Below are positions 10,082-18,140 of a stretch of 64,000 nucleotides of DNA, piece by piece. Both the position numbers and the translations under genes were made by a program. The notes under the pieces were generated by a model, which saw nothing but the letters and a program-made list of their open reading frames with translations, ran no database searches and was not told the DNA's origin. Within the stretch, counting starts at the first letter, position 1; the number at the start of each line of letters is the position of its first letter. This DNA comes from Gymnodinialimonas phycosphaerae (GTDB lineage Bacteria > Pseudomonadota > Alphaproteobacteria > Rhodobacterales > Rhodobacteraceae), in NCBI RefSeq assembly GCF_019195455.1, contig NZ_JAIMBW010000001.1, positions 1,550,001-1,614,000 of the forward strand, given 5' to 3'.

Positions 10082-10118
10082 CGGCGGATTGAGGAAGCTG
10101 CCACTCCTCAATCCGCCG
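10082..10118 (-). promoter_or_regulatory. Perfect 14-bp stem-loop in the mraZ leader
   Basis: The arms at 10082-10095 and 10105-10118 are exact reverse complements (core GGCGGATTGAGGA), with a 9-base loop. Read toward mraZ the stem is followed by TTTCCATTTCC, a weak U-rich tract, and then ~88 bases before the GTG. It could act as an attenuator/terminator or as an mRNA 5' stabiliser. The perfect pairing makes chance unlikely. Confidence 0.55.
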
Positions 10119-10585
10119 CCCTCGTCCCATTTCTGGGGTGTCCGACTGCGCAAACTACCTGGGGGGATGTCTGCTCGCCTACGCGCCGGATCTCTTTGTT
10201 TCGACGAATGAGATGCCTGTATGAACCTGCCTATTTTTGTTTTTTGGTTCGGACCTGTGTGATCCTTTGTCTTGTCTCGTTGTCGATGAATTCTTGTCCC
10301 ATGGGAAACCTTCCCAATCAACACCTTTTTTTGGGACAACACCCCAATCTATTGATTTTAACCCCATACTGACACAGTATCTGGTGCCTGAACGACACAC
10401 GGCATAGGCCTATCTAGTAGGGCCAGCGCCACTAACCTCACAATGTAGGGGTGGCGTGATGTGGGGGAGGAAAGTGGGGGATGGTGGCAGATTTTTCCCA
10501 AAACCACCCAACAGCCACGTGATCACGGCCTCGTGATCCCGTTTTGTTCTTATTTTACTGATTCGAATTGTGTGTGAATCGCGGT

Positions 10586-10610
10586 GGTGAGGGTGCGAGG
10601 CACCCCCACC
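10586..10610 (-). terminator. Inverted repeat just downstream of mrp
   Basis: GGTGAGGGTGC (10586-10596) pairs with GCACCCCCACC (10600-10610) with one mismatch around a GAG loop, 12 bases after the mrp stop. No U tract follows on the minus strand, so it is either a weak terminator or an RNA 3'-end stabilising hairpin. Confidence 0.4.
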
Positions 10611-10621
10611 GAAGGCCCAAT

Positions 10622-11701
10622 TCAGGCCATCCCGCCGTCGATGAAGCGTTTTGCAAGATCTGCGTAGGCTTCGGCCATGGGACTATCTCCCAAGGCGACC
10701 GGGGTGCCGGCATCGCCGCCGATCCGTGTGTCGAGGTCAATCGGCAGCGCCCCCAGGAAAGGCAGGCCCAGTTTCTCGGCCTCGGCGCGCACGCCGCCCT
10801 CGCCAAAGATATGCGCCTCGTGGCCGCATTTGGGGCAATGGTACGTCGCCATATTCTCGATCAGGCCCAGAACCGGAGTCTTCAGCGTCTCGAACATGTT
10901 CAGCGCCTTGCGCGCGTCCAGCAGGGCCACGTCCTGCGGCGTGGAAACCACAATTGCCCCCGACACTTCGGACTTCTGGCAAAGCGTCATCGCCACGTCA
11001 CCGGTGCCCGGCGGCAGGTCGACCAGCAACACATCCAACTCGCCCCACTCCACCTGGGTCAACATCTGCTGCAACGCACCCATCAGCATCGGCCCGCGCC
11101 AGACCACGGCTTTCTCGGCCGGCAACATGAAGCCGATGGACATCAACGTGACGCCATGGCCGTGCAACGGGATGATCGTCTTTCCGTCAGGCGACGCGGG
11201 CCGCTTGTTGACCCCCATCATCCGCGGCACAGATGGCCCATAAATGTCGGCATCCAGCAGGCCGACCCGCCTGCCCTGCCGCGCCAGCGCAACGGCCAGG
11301 TTCGTCGATACCGTCGACTTGCCAACGCCGCCCTTGCCCGAGCCGATCCCGATGATCCGGGCCACGCCCTTGGGGCGCATGGGGCCTTCCTGCGGTTTCA
11401 TGTGGCCACCCACCGACAGGTTGGGCGGCGGGCTCTTGGGGGCGGAAGGCTTTTCGCTATGGGCCGTCAGCGCCACGGACACGGAGGTAACGCCTTCCAT
11501 CTTGCCGATGAACTCCTGCACCCCGTCGCGCAGGCCCGCCATCTGCTTTGCGATTGCGGGCGATGGCGCCTCGATGATGAAGCTGACCTTGCCGTCTTGC
11601 ACCATCAACGCGCGGATCATGTCGCGGCTGACGAGGTCGCCACCATCGGGCAGGCCGATCTTGGAGAGGGCGTCTAAGATCGTTTCACGGGTCTGGGCCA
11701 T
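10622..11701 (-). CDS. mrp: Iron-sulfur cluster carrier protein Mrp/ApbC (P-loop ATPase)
   Basis: 359 residues. An N-terminal MIP18/DUF59-like domain (~1-80) is joined by a proline-rich linker to a MinD-type ATPase with the deviant Walker A GSGKGGVGKS at ~121-130. CPKCG at ~290 is the C-terminal CxxC that binds the transferred cluster in this family. Cytosolic [Fe-S] carrier/assembly factor. It stands upstream of mraZ on the same strand but is separated by a 627-base leader. Confidence 0.94.
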   Translation of the reverse strand: MAQTRETILDALSKIGLPDGGDLVSRDMIRALMVQDGKVSFIIEAPSPAIAKQMAGLRDGVQEFIGKMEGVTSVSVALTAHSEKPSAPKSPPPNLSVGGHMKPQEGPMRPKGVARIIGIGSGKGGVGKSTVSTNLAVALARQGRRVGLLDADIYGPSVPRMMGVNKRPASPDGKTIIPLHGHGVTLMSIGFMLPAEKAVVWRGPMLMGALQQMLTQVEWGELDVLLVDLPPGTGDVAMTLCQKSEVSGAIVVSTPQDVALLDARKALNMFETLKTPVLGLIENMATYHCPKCGHEAHIFGEGGVRAEAEKLGLPFLGALPIDLDTRIGGDAGTPVALGDSPMAEAYADLAKRFIDGGMA

Positions 11702-11749
11702 GGGGTGCCTCCTTATCGTATGCGATGTTTTCCTTCACATAGGGTGAAT

Positions 11750-12937
11750 TCACCGGGCGCGCACCCCCACAACTGCAAGGCCCATGACCCCAAGGGCGCC
11801 CGCGACCGCCAACGCCCGGCCGATGCCGATGATGTCGGCTGCGGCCCCGATGCTCATGGCACCCAGAGACACGGTGCCGAAGCCCACGACAACCCAGAAG
11901 CTCATCACCCGGCCCCGGTAGCTGTCGGGCAGTCCCGATTGGATCGCCGATTGCAAACTGACCCCACACCACGTGGAGGTTAACCCCGTTAACCCCGCCG
12001 CCAGCAGGACGATCGGCCAAGACGGGGCGAGTCCCATCGCGATCACCGCCCCCTGCCCCGCAAAGCTTGCGACCCAGACCGCACGCGGGATGCGCGCGCC
12101 CACCGCGGCCACGCCCGCCGCCTTCAATACCGCCGAGATCAGCGCCCCCGCGCCCGCCGCCGCCGTCAGATACCCCAGTCCCGCCGCGCCGCGTCCGAAG
12201 CCGCCGTCGGCGACAACTGGCAAGACTTCCAAAGCCCCTCGGGCGGAAGAGGCGAAGACCAGCGTGATCAGTAGGGCCTGGCGGATCAGCGGTGTTGCGG
12301 CGGCATAGCGAACCCCTTCTACCAGGTCGCTGAGGAAGGGTGCCGAAGGCCGGGGTGGCAGCCCACGCGGGTGCAGCGCCGGCAGCACCAGCAACATCGG
12401 CAAGTAGCACAGCGCTGCCAGCCAAAGGGCGGTGGTGCCCCCCGCCGTGGCAATCACCCAACCCGCGAAGACCGGGGCCACCAGACGGCCGATGTTGAAG
12501 TTGAGCGCCGTGACCGCCACCACATGCTGCACCATGTCCGCGGGCACCAACCTCGGCCCCAGCGACATCCGGATCGGATGGTGCGCGGCCGAGATCATGC
12601 CGATGCTCAACGCCGCCAACGAAAGGCCCACCGCGCTGACGTCACTGGCCAGCAAGGCCAGCACCGCGATGATGAACGCCATCAACCCGTTCGTTACGAA
12701 CGCCGCGCTGCGGATGTTCACCCGGTCCGTCAGCACGCCAAAGAACGGCCCCAAGACAAGCGTCGGCAGAAGGCTCAGCGCAGCGACGATCCCCACGGTC
12801 GAGGCCTGCCCCGTCCGTTCCCACGCCAACCAAGCCAAGGTGACGCGCTGGATCCAAAGCGCTTGCACAGCGAAGAAGACGCCGCCGAAAAACAGCTTGA
12901 ACTGCCGATCCGCAAAGGCGCCTCCAGCGATCAACAT
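11750..12937 (-). CDS. Major facilitator superfamily exporter
   Basis: 395 residues with about twelve hydrophobic segments and the loop motif GVLTDRVNIRS after the second helix, typical of the MFS_3 (EntS-like) group. GPRLVPADM is another family feature. Substrate unknown. It is divergent from the DUF1127 gene (190 bases between starts) and ends 48 bases before mrp begins. Confidence 0.85.
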   Translation of the reverse strand: MLIAGGAFADRQFKLFFGGVFFAVQALWIQRVTLAWLAWERTGQASTVGIVAALSLLPTLVLGPFFGVLTDRVNIRSAAFVTNGLMAFIIAVLALLASDVSAVGLSLAALSIGMISAAHHPIRMSLGPRLVPADMVQHVVAVTALNFNIGRLVAPVFAGWVIATAGGTTALWLAALCYLPMLLVLPALHPRGLPPRPSAPFLSDLVEGVRYAAATPLIRQALLITLVFASSARGALEVLPVVADGGFGRGAAGLGYLTAAAGAGALISAVLKAAGVAAVGARIPRAVWVASFAGQGAVIAMGLAPSWPIVLLAAGLTGLTSTWCGVSLQSAIQSGLPDSYRGRVMSFWVVVGFGTVSLGAMSIGAAADIIGIGRALAVAGALGVMGLAVVGVRAR

Positions 12938-12965
12938 GTTGTTAACCTAAGGGAATGTAACAGAA

Positions 12966-13036
12966 ATGTGCTATGCACATGCTGCATGGCGGCAATTCGG
13001 TTTCGTCCATTGTGCAGCTGCAGCATTTCACTATCT
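12966..13036 (+). promoter_or_regulatory. Putative promoter region of the DUF1127-RNA array unit
   Basis: Upstream of the DUF1127 gene there is a dyad ATGTGC-TAT-GCACAT (12966-12980) and a TTGTGC...CTATCT pair (13010-13036, 15-base spacer) resembling the TTG/CTAT pattern of alphaproteobacterial RpoH promoters. In Rhodobacter sphaeroides the equivalent DUF1127-CcsR unit is RpoH-dependent; applying that here is inference from two short motifs. Confidence 0.3.
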
Positions 13037-13126
13037 TCAATCGGGACAGACGGAAAAACACAACCACCCGGGCACAGGAAGGACAAGAGCCTCCGCATTG
13101 CCCATGAAATGAAATTGAGGACGACC

Positions 13127-13348
13127 ATGGCCTATATCACAGGCAACCGCACCCACACCGCTCCCATCGGCCAACGCTTGGCCGATCTGCGCACAACCGC
13201 ACTGCAAGCCTACAGCAACTGGCGCATATACCGCACCACGCTGTCCGAGCTGCAGGACCTCTCGCTGCGCGAGATGACCGACCTGGGGATCAACCCCTCC
13301 ATGATCAAGCGCATCGCGCTGGAAGCGGCTTACGGCAAAAACGCCTAA
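13127..13348 (+). CDS. DUF1127 family small RNA-associated protein (CcaF1-like)
   Basis: 73 residues from ATG 13127, with GAGG 8 bases upstream. DUF1127 (YjiS-like) pattern: W32 and YR at 35-36, ELQDLSLREM at 41-50, DLGI at 52-55, and a basic arginine-rich character overall. In Rhodobacter sphaeroides the DUF1127 protein next to the CcsR RNAs (CcaF1) binds RNA and affects sRNA maturation. The same arrangement occurs here: the stop codon is 12 bases before an array of CCUCC-loop hairpins. The frame is open far upstream within the opposite-strand MFS gene, which is not meaningful. Confidence 0.9.
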   Translation: MAYITGNRTHTAPIGQRLADLRTTALQAYSNWRIYRTTLSELQDLSLREMTDLGINPSMIKRIALEAAYGKNA

Positions 13349-13360
13349 GCGCTGCGAAAG

Positions 13361-13714
13361 ATACCGGTCCCCGTCCTCCCACGGGGTATCCGGGACAGCG
13401 GGCCGCACCCAACCCTCCCTTGGGTGCGCCCGCCTCTCTACAACGGCCCTCACGTCGGGTCAGATATCCGGTCTCTTTCCTCCCATCGAGGCCGTGATCA
13501 GCGGGGCTGCTCCTCCTCCTCCCTTTGGAGTGGCTCCACACGACAGACCGCGCCTTTCCTCCCATCGGTTCGGTCTGAACATTACGGCATAGGTCCGTTC
13601 CTCCCATCGGACCCGGGCCATACGACGACCCAGCCCTTTCCTCCCATCGGGTGGGTCAGTTATCGGCGGTGATGGTTCTTTCCTCCCAGAAACCCATCAC
13701 CGCCTTTTTCTTTT
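13361..13714 (+). ncRNA. CcsR/'cuckoo'-type array of eight CCUCC-loop hairpins
   Basis: Eight consecutive stem-loops each expose CCTCC(C) in the loop. (1) 13369-13386, CCCCGT/ACGGGG. (2) 13398-13433, GCGGGC-GCACCCAA pairing with its complement. (3) 13469-13494, loop TTTCCTCCCATC. (4) 13506-13534, loop with CCTCCTCCC. (5) 13544-13577, CAGACCG/CGGTCTG. (6) 13592-13613, GGTCCG/CGGACC. (7) 13627-13657, GACCCA-CCC with one bulge. (8) 13665-13704, the terminator. The stems differ in sequence while the loop is conserved, with compensatory pairing, which is the mark of selected RNA structure. The family is known in Rhodobacter sphaeroides as CcsR1-4, downstream of a DUF1127 gene. The loop sequence equals the anti-Shine-Dalgarno core of 16S rRNA, so pairing to SD sequences or protein binding is plausible. 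Confidence 0.88.
13665..13714 (+). terminator. Rho-independent terminator ending the CCUCC array
   Basis: GGCGGTGATGG-TTC pairs with GAA-(2-base bulge)-CCATCACCGCC around the loop TTTCCTCCCA, followed by TTTTTCTTTT. It is both the eighth CCUCC hairpin and a strong intrinsic terminator. Confidence 0.85.
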
Positions 13715-13743
13715 CAGAACCACGCTTCTTCGGCCCGCGCGTT

Positions 13744-14196
13744 TCAGGCGCGCATATCTTTGGGTGAGCCCATCACGACAAAGGTCGTGATCGTCGCTAC
13801 CTGTGGCAATGCCCCCAAAACATCCGTGTGAAAGCGCTTGTAGGCGACAAGATCCGGCACCTCCACGCGCAGCAGGTATTCGACCGTTCCCGTGATGTTG
13901 TGGCATTCGACGACTTCCGCGGCTTTGGCGACAGCCGCTTCGAACGCCAGTTGTGATGCCTTGGTGTGCAGCCCCAAACCCACTGTAATGTAGGCGATAA
14001 ACCCCACGCCCATGGCCAAGGGGTCCAGCACCGCGCGGTAGCCTGCAATCACACCGCCCGCCTCAAGCGCCTGAACGCGGCGCAGCGTCGCCGAGGGCGA
14101 CAGCGCCACCCGTTCCGCCAAATCGAGGTTCGAGATCCGCCCATCGCGCGCAAGTTCACGCAATATCTGCCGGTCTTTTTCGTCAATCTTCGCCAT
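13744..14196 (-). CDS. Lrp/AsnC family transcriptional regulator
   Basis: 150 residues from ATG 14196 (MAKIDEKDRQIL). N-terminal winged helix-turn-helix with LAERVALSPSATLRRV, and a C-terminal RAM/ligand domain containing GTVEYLLRVEVPDL. It is divergent from the LysE-type exporter with 72 bases between starts, a common arrangement in which the regulator controls amino-acid export. Confidence 0.93.
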   Translation of the reverse strand: MAKIDEKDRQILRELARDGRISNLDLAERVALSPSATLRRVQALEAGGVIAGYRAVLDPLAMGVGFIAYITVGLGLHTKASQLAFEAAVAKAAEVVECHNITGTVEYLLRVEVPDLVAYKRFHTDVLGALPQVATITTFVVMGSPKDMRA

Positions 14197-14268
14197 ATGT
14201 TGTCCATCTTCGGCAATTTCTGCGCATTTCGCAATTACATTCGGCCCAAGCCCCCCTAATGTTGCGTA

Positions 14269-14871
14269 ATGACTTATGAGCTTCTCAGCGGCCTTGTGCT
14301 GTTTGCCTTCGCCTCCTCGATCACGCCGGGGCCCAACAACATCATGCTGATGGCCTCGGGGGTGAACTTTGGCCTCAAGCGCACCCTGCCACATATGTTG
14401 GGCGTGTCGTTAGGGCACGGAGCGATGACGCTGATTCTTGGGCTGGGGCTGGTCCAGGTCTTCGACGTTATCCCATGGCTGCGCACGGCATTGACGGTCG
14501 TCTCGGTTGCTTACCTCTTGTGGTTGGCCTGGAAAGTGGCCAACGCCGCACCGCCTGCCGATGCCCGCGAAGGGACGAAACCGCTGACGTTCCTGCAAGC
14601 GGCAGGCTTCCAATGGGTAAACCCCAAGGCGATCTACATGTCGATCTATGCCCAGACCAACTTCACCACGGAGGGCGCGGGGTGGCCCGGCGCGGTCGCG
14701 ATTGCCGTGATATTCGCGCTTGTGAACCTTCCGTCAGTCGCCACATGGGTCTGGGGCGGCACGCAGGTGCGGCGCTGGTTGGACGGGCCGGGGCGACTCA
14801 GGGCGTTCAATTGGACCATGGCAGCGCTGCTGGTCCTGTCGCTTTACCCGATGATCCTTCCCTCAGAGTGA
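14269..14871 (+). CDS. LysE/RhtB family amino-acid exporter
   Basis: 200 residues with about six membrane segments. The signature SITPGPNNIMLMASG near the N-terminus is the LysE/RhtB motif, and QWVNPKA in the middle is also conserved. It probably exports an amino acid or homoserine-lactone-like compound under the adjacent Lrp/AsnC regulator; the substrate cannot be told from sequence. Confidence 0.93.
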   Translation: MTYELLSGLVLFAFASSITPGPNNIMLMASGVNFGLKRTLPHMLGVSLGHGAMTLILGLGLVQVFDVIPWLRTALTVVSVAYLLWLAWKVANAAPPADAREGTKPLTFLQAAGFQWVNPKAIYMSIYAQTNFTTEGAGWPGAVAIAVIFALVNLPSVATWVWGGTQVRRWLDGPGRLRAFNWTMAALLVLSLYPMILPSE

Positions 14872-14881
14872 GGGCCTTCGC

Positions 14882-15436
14882 CTAGGGCCGCACCGCGACG
14901 CCGCTGGCGAAGCGGGGAATCAAGGCAATCGGATCGGGCTCTGCGTCCCAAACCCCGTCGCGGAACACATGTTGCAGAAGCTGGCCCGGCGTTTCTGGAT
15001 CGTTGGTGTACTGAAAACAGAACTCCCTCGGCGAGCCCTCGCGCAATTCCTCGACCCGGGCCGGAATATCCTCGGCGGGCAGCGCGGTGAAGCCTTCCAG
15101 ATCAAAGGGGAAGCGATACCCTTCGGCCTGCCACATCGCGCGCAAGCCTTGATCCTCATAGGGAATACACAGGGCATCGCCGCGCCAATCGATCCGGTAT
15201 TCGGCAACTTCCATCGGGAAATCCCACGTGGCCGACGCGGTGATCAGCACGGCGTGATCGTCGTTCTGCTCGGTGTAAAGCTCGGCCCAGGCACATGACA
15301 GCCGCGCGTCCGGATAATAACAGAACACCGCTTCATCCATATGCGCGATCACTTCGGCGCGGGTCAGAAAGGTCTGCGCCGTGGCTTGCGACGTGAGAAA
15401 CGGCAGCAGGGCCAAAGCGATCAAGGGGCGCAACAT
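14882..15436 (-). CDS. Secreted hypothetical protein
   Basis: 184 residues from ATG 15436, beginning with a signal peptide (MLRPLIALALLPFLTS, cleavage near ATAQ). The mature part is acidic with four cysteines (FCYYPD, LSCAWAEL, LCIPYED, FCFQYTN) that could form two disulfides. No family recognised. It is convergent with the LysE exporter (10-base gap). Confidence 0.7.
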   Translation of the reverse strand: MLRPLIALALLPFLTSQATAQTFLTRAEVIAHMDEAVFCYYPDARLSCAWAELYTEQNDDHAVLITASATWDFPMEVAEYRIDWRGDALCIPYEDQGLRAMWQAEGYRFPFDLEGFTALPAEDIPARVEELREGSPREFCFQYTNDPETPGQLLQHVFRDGVWDAEPDPIALIPRFASGVAVRP

Positions 15437-15508
15437 GAAGGTCTCCGCGTCTGAACGAGTTGAGACCAACCTAGGGCGCGATGCGGGCTGGGTCGAGGGT
15501 GGGTGATC

Positions 15509-17950
15509 CTAAAACGGGACATCGTCCCCCTCTTGCCCCGCTGCCACCAGAAACCGGCCCACGACATGCTTGGACCCGGCCTTGTCGAACGCGATCCCCA
15601 GCTTGTCGCCCTCCACCGAATTCACGACGCCATAGCCGAACTTTTGGTGGAAGACCCGGTCGCCAACGCTGAAAACGCTGATCGCCTCTGCGTCGATGGT
15701 CATGGCCTTCGCTTCCGACGGCTGGCGCGTGCCGTATTGGCCTTGCCGTGATTGCAGGCGTCTCCAGCCCGGCGAGTTGTAGACATCCGCGCTGGCCGCT
15801 TTTTCATGGAGGTTGGAACCTGCCATCTCCCGCTCGACCGGGCTGGCGGTGGCGCTCATGGAGCTTTGGTGGCCGTAAAGTCCGGGCGGGGTCAGCACTT
15901 CGACGCGATCCTCGGGCAATTCGTCGATGAAGCGGGATGGCATCTGGGATTGCCACTGACCGTAGACGCGGCGGTTTCCGGCGAACGAGATCGTGCAGAC
16001 TTCCTCGGCCCGGGTGATGCCGACATAGGCGAGGCGGCGTTCTTCCTCCAACCCCGTCTGGCCGCTCTCGTCCATGGAGCGTTGGGACGGGAACAACCCG
16101 TCTTCCCAACCGGGCAGGAAGACCGCCGGAAATTCCAGCCCCTTGGCGGCGTGAAGCGTCATCAGCGTGACTTTGGGTTCTTGATCGTCCTGTTCATTGT
16201 CCATGATCAGGCTGACGTGTTCGAGAAAGCCTTGCAGGTTCTCGAAGTTTTCCAAAGCCTTGACCAGTTCCTTGAGGTTCTCCAACCGGCCCGGTCCCTC
16301 TGGCGTCTTGTCGTTTTGCCAATGCGCCGTGTAGCCGGACTCATCAAGAATGATTTCAGCCAGTTCCACGTGGCTGACACCCTTGGGCGCGCCCTCTTCT
16401 TCTATCAGATCATCTACCGGCCTCACGGCGCGGGGCGCCCCAAGCTGCGCCCGCCAGCGCGCCAAGCCTTCGACAAGCGTGCGCAATTCGCGCCCGCCCT
16501 TGCCGCCGATCGCTTGCGTCTCCACGCACAGCCGCGCGCCCTCCAGCAGGCTCACGCCATTGGAACGTGCCATCTTCTGGATCGTCTGCTGTGCCTTGTC
16601 GCCAAGCCCGCGTTTGGGCGTGTTCACGATACGCTCGAACGCCAGATCATCGTCAGGTGAGACGACGACGCGGAAATAGGCCATGGCATCGCGGATCTCC
16701 ATCCGCTCGTAGAAGCGGGGGCCACCGATGACGCGGTAGGGCAGACCGATGGTCAGGAACCGGTCTTCAAAGGCACGCATCTGGTGCGAGGCGCGGACCA
16801 GAATAGCGATGGAATTGGGATTGATGGGGGCCATGCCGCGGGTGCCGCGGCCCATCGCCTCGATCTCTTCACCGATCCAGCGCGCTTCCTCATCACCGTC
16901 CCAATGACCGATCAGGCGCACTTTTTCGCCGTCCTCGCCGTCCGTCCAAAGCGTCTTTCCAAGGCGGCCCTTGTTGCCCGCGATGACACCCGAGGCCGCC
17001 GCCAGGATATGCCCGGTCGAGCGGTAGTTCTGCTCCAGCCGAACCACATGGGCGCCTTCGAAATCCTTCTCGAACCGCAGGATGTTACCCACTTCCGCCC
17101 CGCGCCAGCCGTAGATCGACTGGTCGTCATCGCCCACGCAGCAGATATTCCTGTGCCCCGCCGCCAGAAGGCGCAGCCAGAGGTACTGGGCGACGTTGGT
17201 GTCTTGATATTCGTCCACAAGGATGTAGCGGAACCAGCGTTGGTACTGGCCCAGCAGATCCTCGTTGTTCTGGAAAATCTGAATCACATGCAGCAGCAGA
17301 TCGCCGAAATCACAGGCGTTCAGTTCTAGTAGCCGTCTTTGATATTGGGCGTAGAGCTTCACGCCTTGATGGTTGAATGCCCCGTGGTCGGCACTTGGCA
17401 CCTTGTCGGGCGTCAGAGCGCGGTTCTTCCAGCCGTCGATGATGGCGCCCAACGCGCGGGCAGGCCAGCGCTTGTCGTCGATGCCCTCGGCCACGATCAA
17501 CTGCTTCATCAGCCGGGTCTGGTCGTCGGTGTCGAGGATGGTGAAATTGGACTTCAGACCTGCCAGTTCCGCATGGCGTCTGAGCAATTTTACACAAATT
17601 GCATGGAACGTGCCCAGCCACGGCATCCCTTCAGCAGGTTGCCCCAGAAGCGCGCCGACACGCGTCTTCATCTCACGCGCTGCCTTGTTGGTGAAGGTGA
17701 CGGCCAGGATCTCATTCGGGCGCGCGGTGCCGGTGGCCATCAGATGCGCGATGCGTGCCGTCAGAGCGCGGGTCTTGCCGGTACCGGCCCCCGCCAGCAT
17801 CAGGACGGGGCCGTCCAACTGGTTAACAGCCGCGATCTGCGCCGGGTTCAGGCCGTCCATATAGGGCTGCGGCCGCGCGGCCATGGCGCGGGCGGCAAGC
17901 GAGGATGTGGCGGCGGCCTCGAAGGCATCGGAATCGTCGAATTGGGTCAT
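15509..17950 (-). CDS. UvrD/PcrA-family ATP-dependent DNA helicase
   Basis: 813 residues, superfamily 1A. Walker A GAGTGKT at ~54-60, DEYQDTN (motif II) near 250, DDDQSIYGWRGA (motif III), LEQNYRST (motif IV), TLMTLHAAKGLE (motif V) and VGITRAEE (motif VI). The C-terminal ~60 residues contain a VGDRVFHQKFGYGVV segment, as in PcrA/UvrD tails that contact RNA polymerase. Acts in excision repair and replication-fork restart; UvrD versus PcrA naming is uncertain. Confidence 0.94.
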   Translation of the reverse strand: MTQFDDSDAFEAAATSSLAARAMAARPQPYMDGLNPAQIAAVNQLDGPVLMLAGAGTGKTRALTARIAHLMATGTARPNEILAVTFTNKAAREMKTRVGALLGQPAEGMPWLGTFHAICVKLLRRHAELAGLKSNFTILDTDDQTRLMKQLIVAEGIDDKRWPARALGAIIDGWKNRALTPDKVPSADHGAFNHQGVKLYAQYQRRLLELNACDFGDLLLHVIQIFQNNEDLLGQYQRWFRYILVDEYQDTNVAQYLWLRLLAAGHRNICCVGDDDQSIYGWRGAEVGNILRFEKDFEGAHVVRLEQNYRSTGHILAAASGVIAGNKGRLGKTLWTDGEDGEKVRLIGHWDGDEEARWIGEEIEAMGRGTRGMAPINPNSIAILVRASHQMRAFEDRFLTIGLPYRVIGGPRFYERMEIRDAMAYFRVVVSPDDDLAFERIVNTPKRGLGDKAQQTIQKMARSNGVSLLEGARLCVETQAIGGKGGRELRTLVEGLARWRAQLGAPRAVRPVDDLIEEEGAPKGVSHVELAEIILDESGYTAHWQNDKTPEGPGRLENLKELVKALENFENLQGFLEHVSLIMDNEQDDQEPKVTLMTLHAAKGLEFPAVFLPGWEDGLFPSQRSMDESGQTGLEEERRLAYVGITRAEEVCTISFAGNRRVYGQWQSQMPSRFIDELPEDRVEVLTPPGLYGHQSSMSATASPVEREMAGSNLHEKAASADVYNSPGWRRLQSRQGQYGTRQPSEAKAMTIDAEAISVFSVGDRVFHQKFGYGVVNSVEGDKLGIAFDKAGSKHVVGRFLVAAGQEGDDVPF

Positions 17951-18140
17951 GAGGTAAGGATAGTGCGGGTTGCGCGCGAGGGGAAGGTTTGTTCGCAGAT
18001 TGTTCTACTGGTCGTGTTTGCAGATGTCGGACCGGGGCCAGCCCCGGACCCCGGAGGTTTTCTTGGCAAGATGAAAGGGGCCGACGCAATTTGTGACGAA
18101 TTTGATTGAGTTGTCAGGGGTTCAGGGATTTTGTGAGCAC

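Larger units (their letters stand above)
9995..10621 (-). promoter_or_regulatory. Long leader/promoter region of the dcw cluster
   Basis: 627 bases between the mrp stop and the mraZ start with no credible gene. They hold, in transcription order, a hairpin just after mrp (10586-10610), a stem GATCACG/CGTGATC (10521-10538), two TGGGN elements ten bases apart on the coding strand (10510-10496), a purine-rich patch with TGGGGG repeats on the opposite strand (10462-10480), a 6-3-6 dyad ATACTG-ACA-CAGTAT (10366-10380), and a perfect 14-bp hairpin (10082-10118) about 90 bases before mraZ. MraZ is known to bind TGGG-type direct repeats in Escherichia coli; assigning these sites to MraZ here is inference. 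Confidence 0.45.

Noticed and set aside
12371..13126. Extended N-terminus for the DUF1127 protein (325-residue frame)
   Set aside because: The upstream part is antisense to the MFS transporter. DUF1127 proteins are short, and ATG 13127 has its own Shine-Dalgarno.
13361..13714. CRISPR array, suggested by repeated TTTCCTCCCATC
   Set aside because: The repeats are short, irregularly spaced loops flanked by self-complementary stems rather than constant repeats with uniform spacers, and no cas gene is present.
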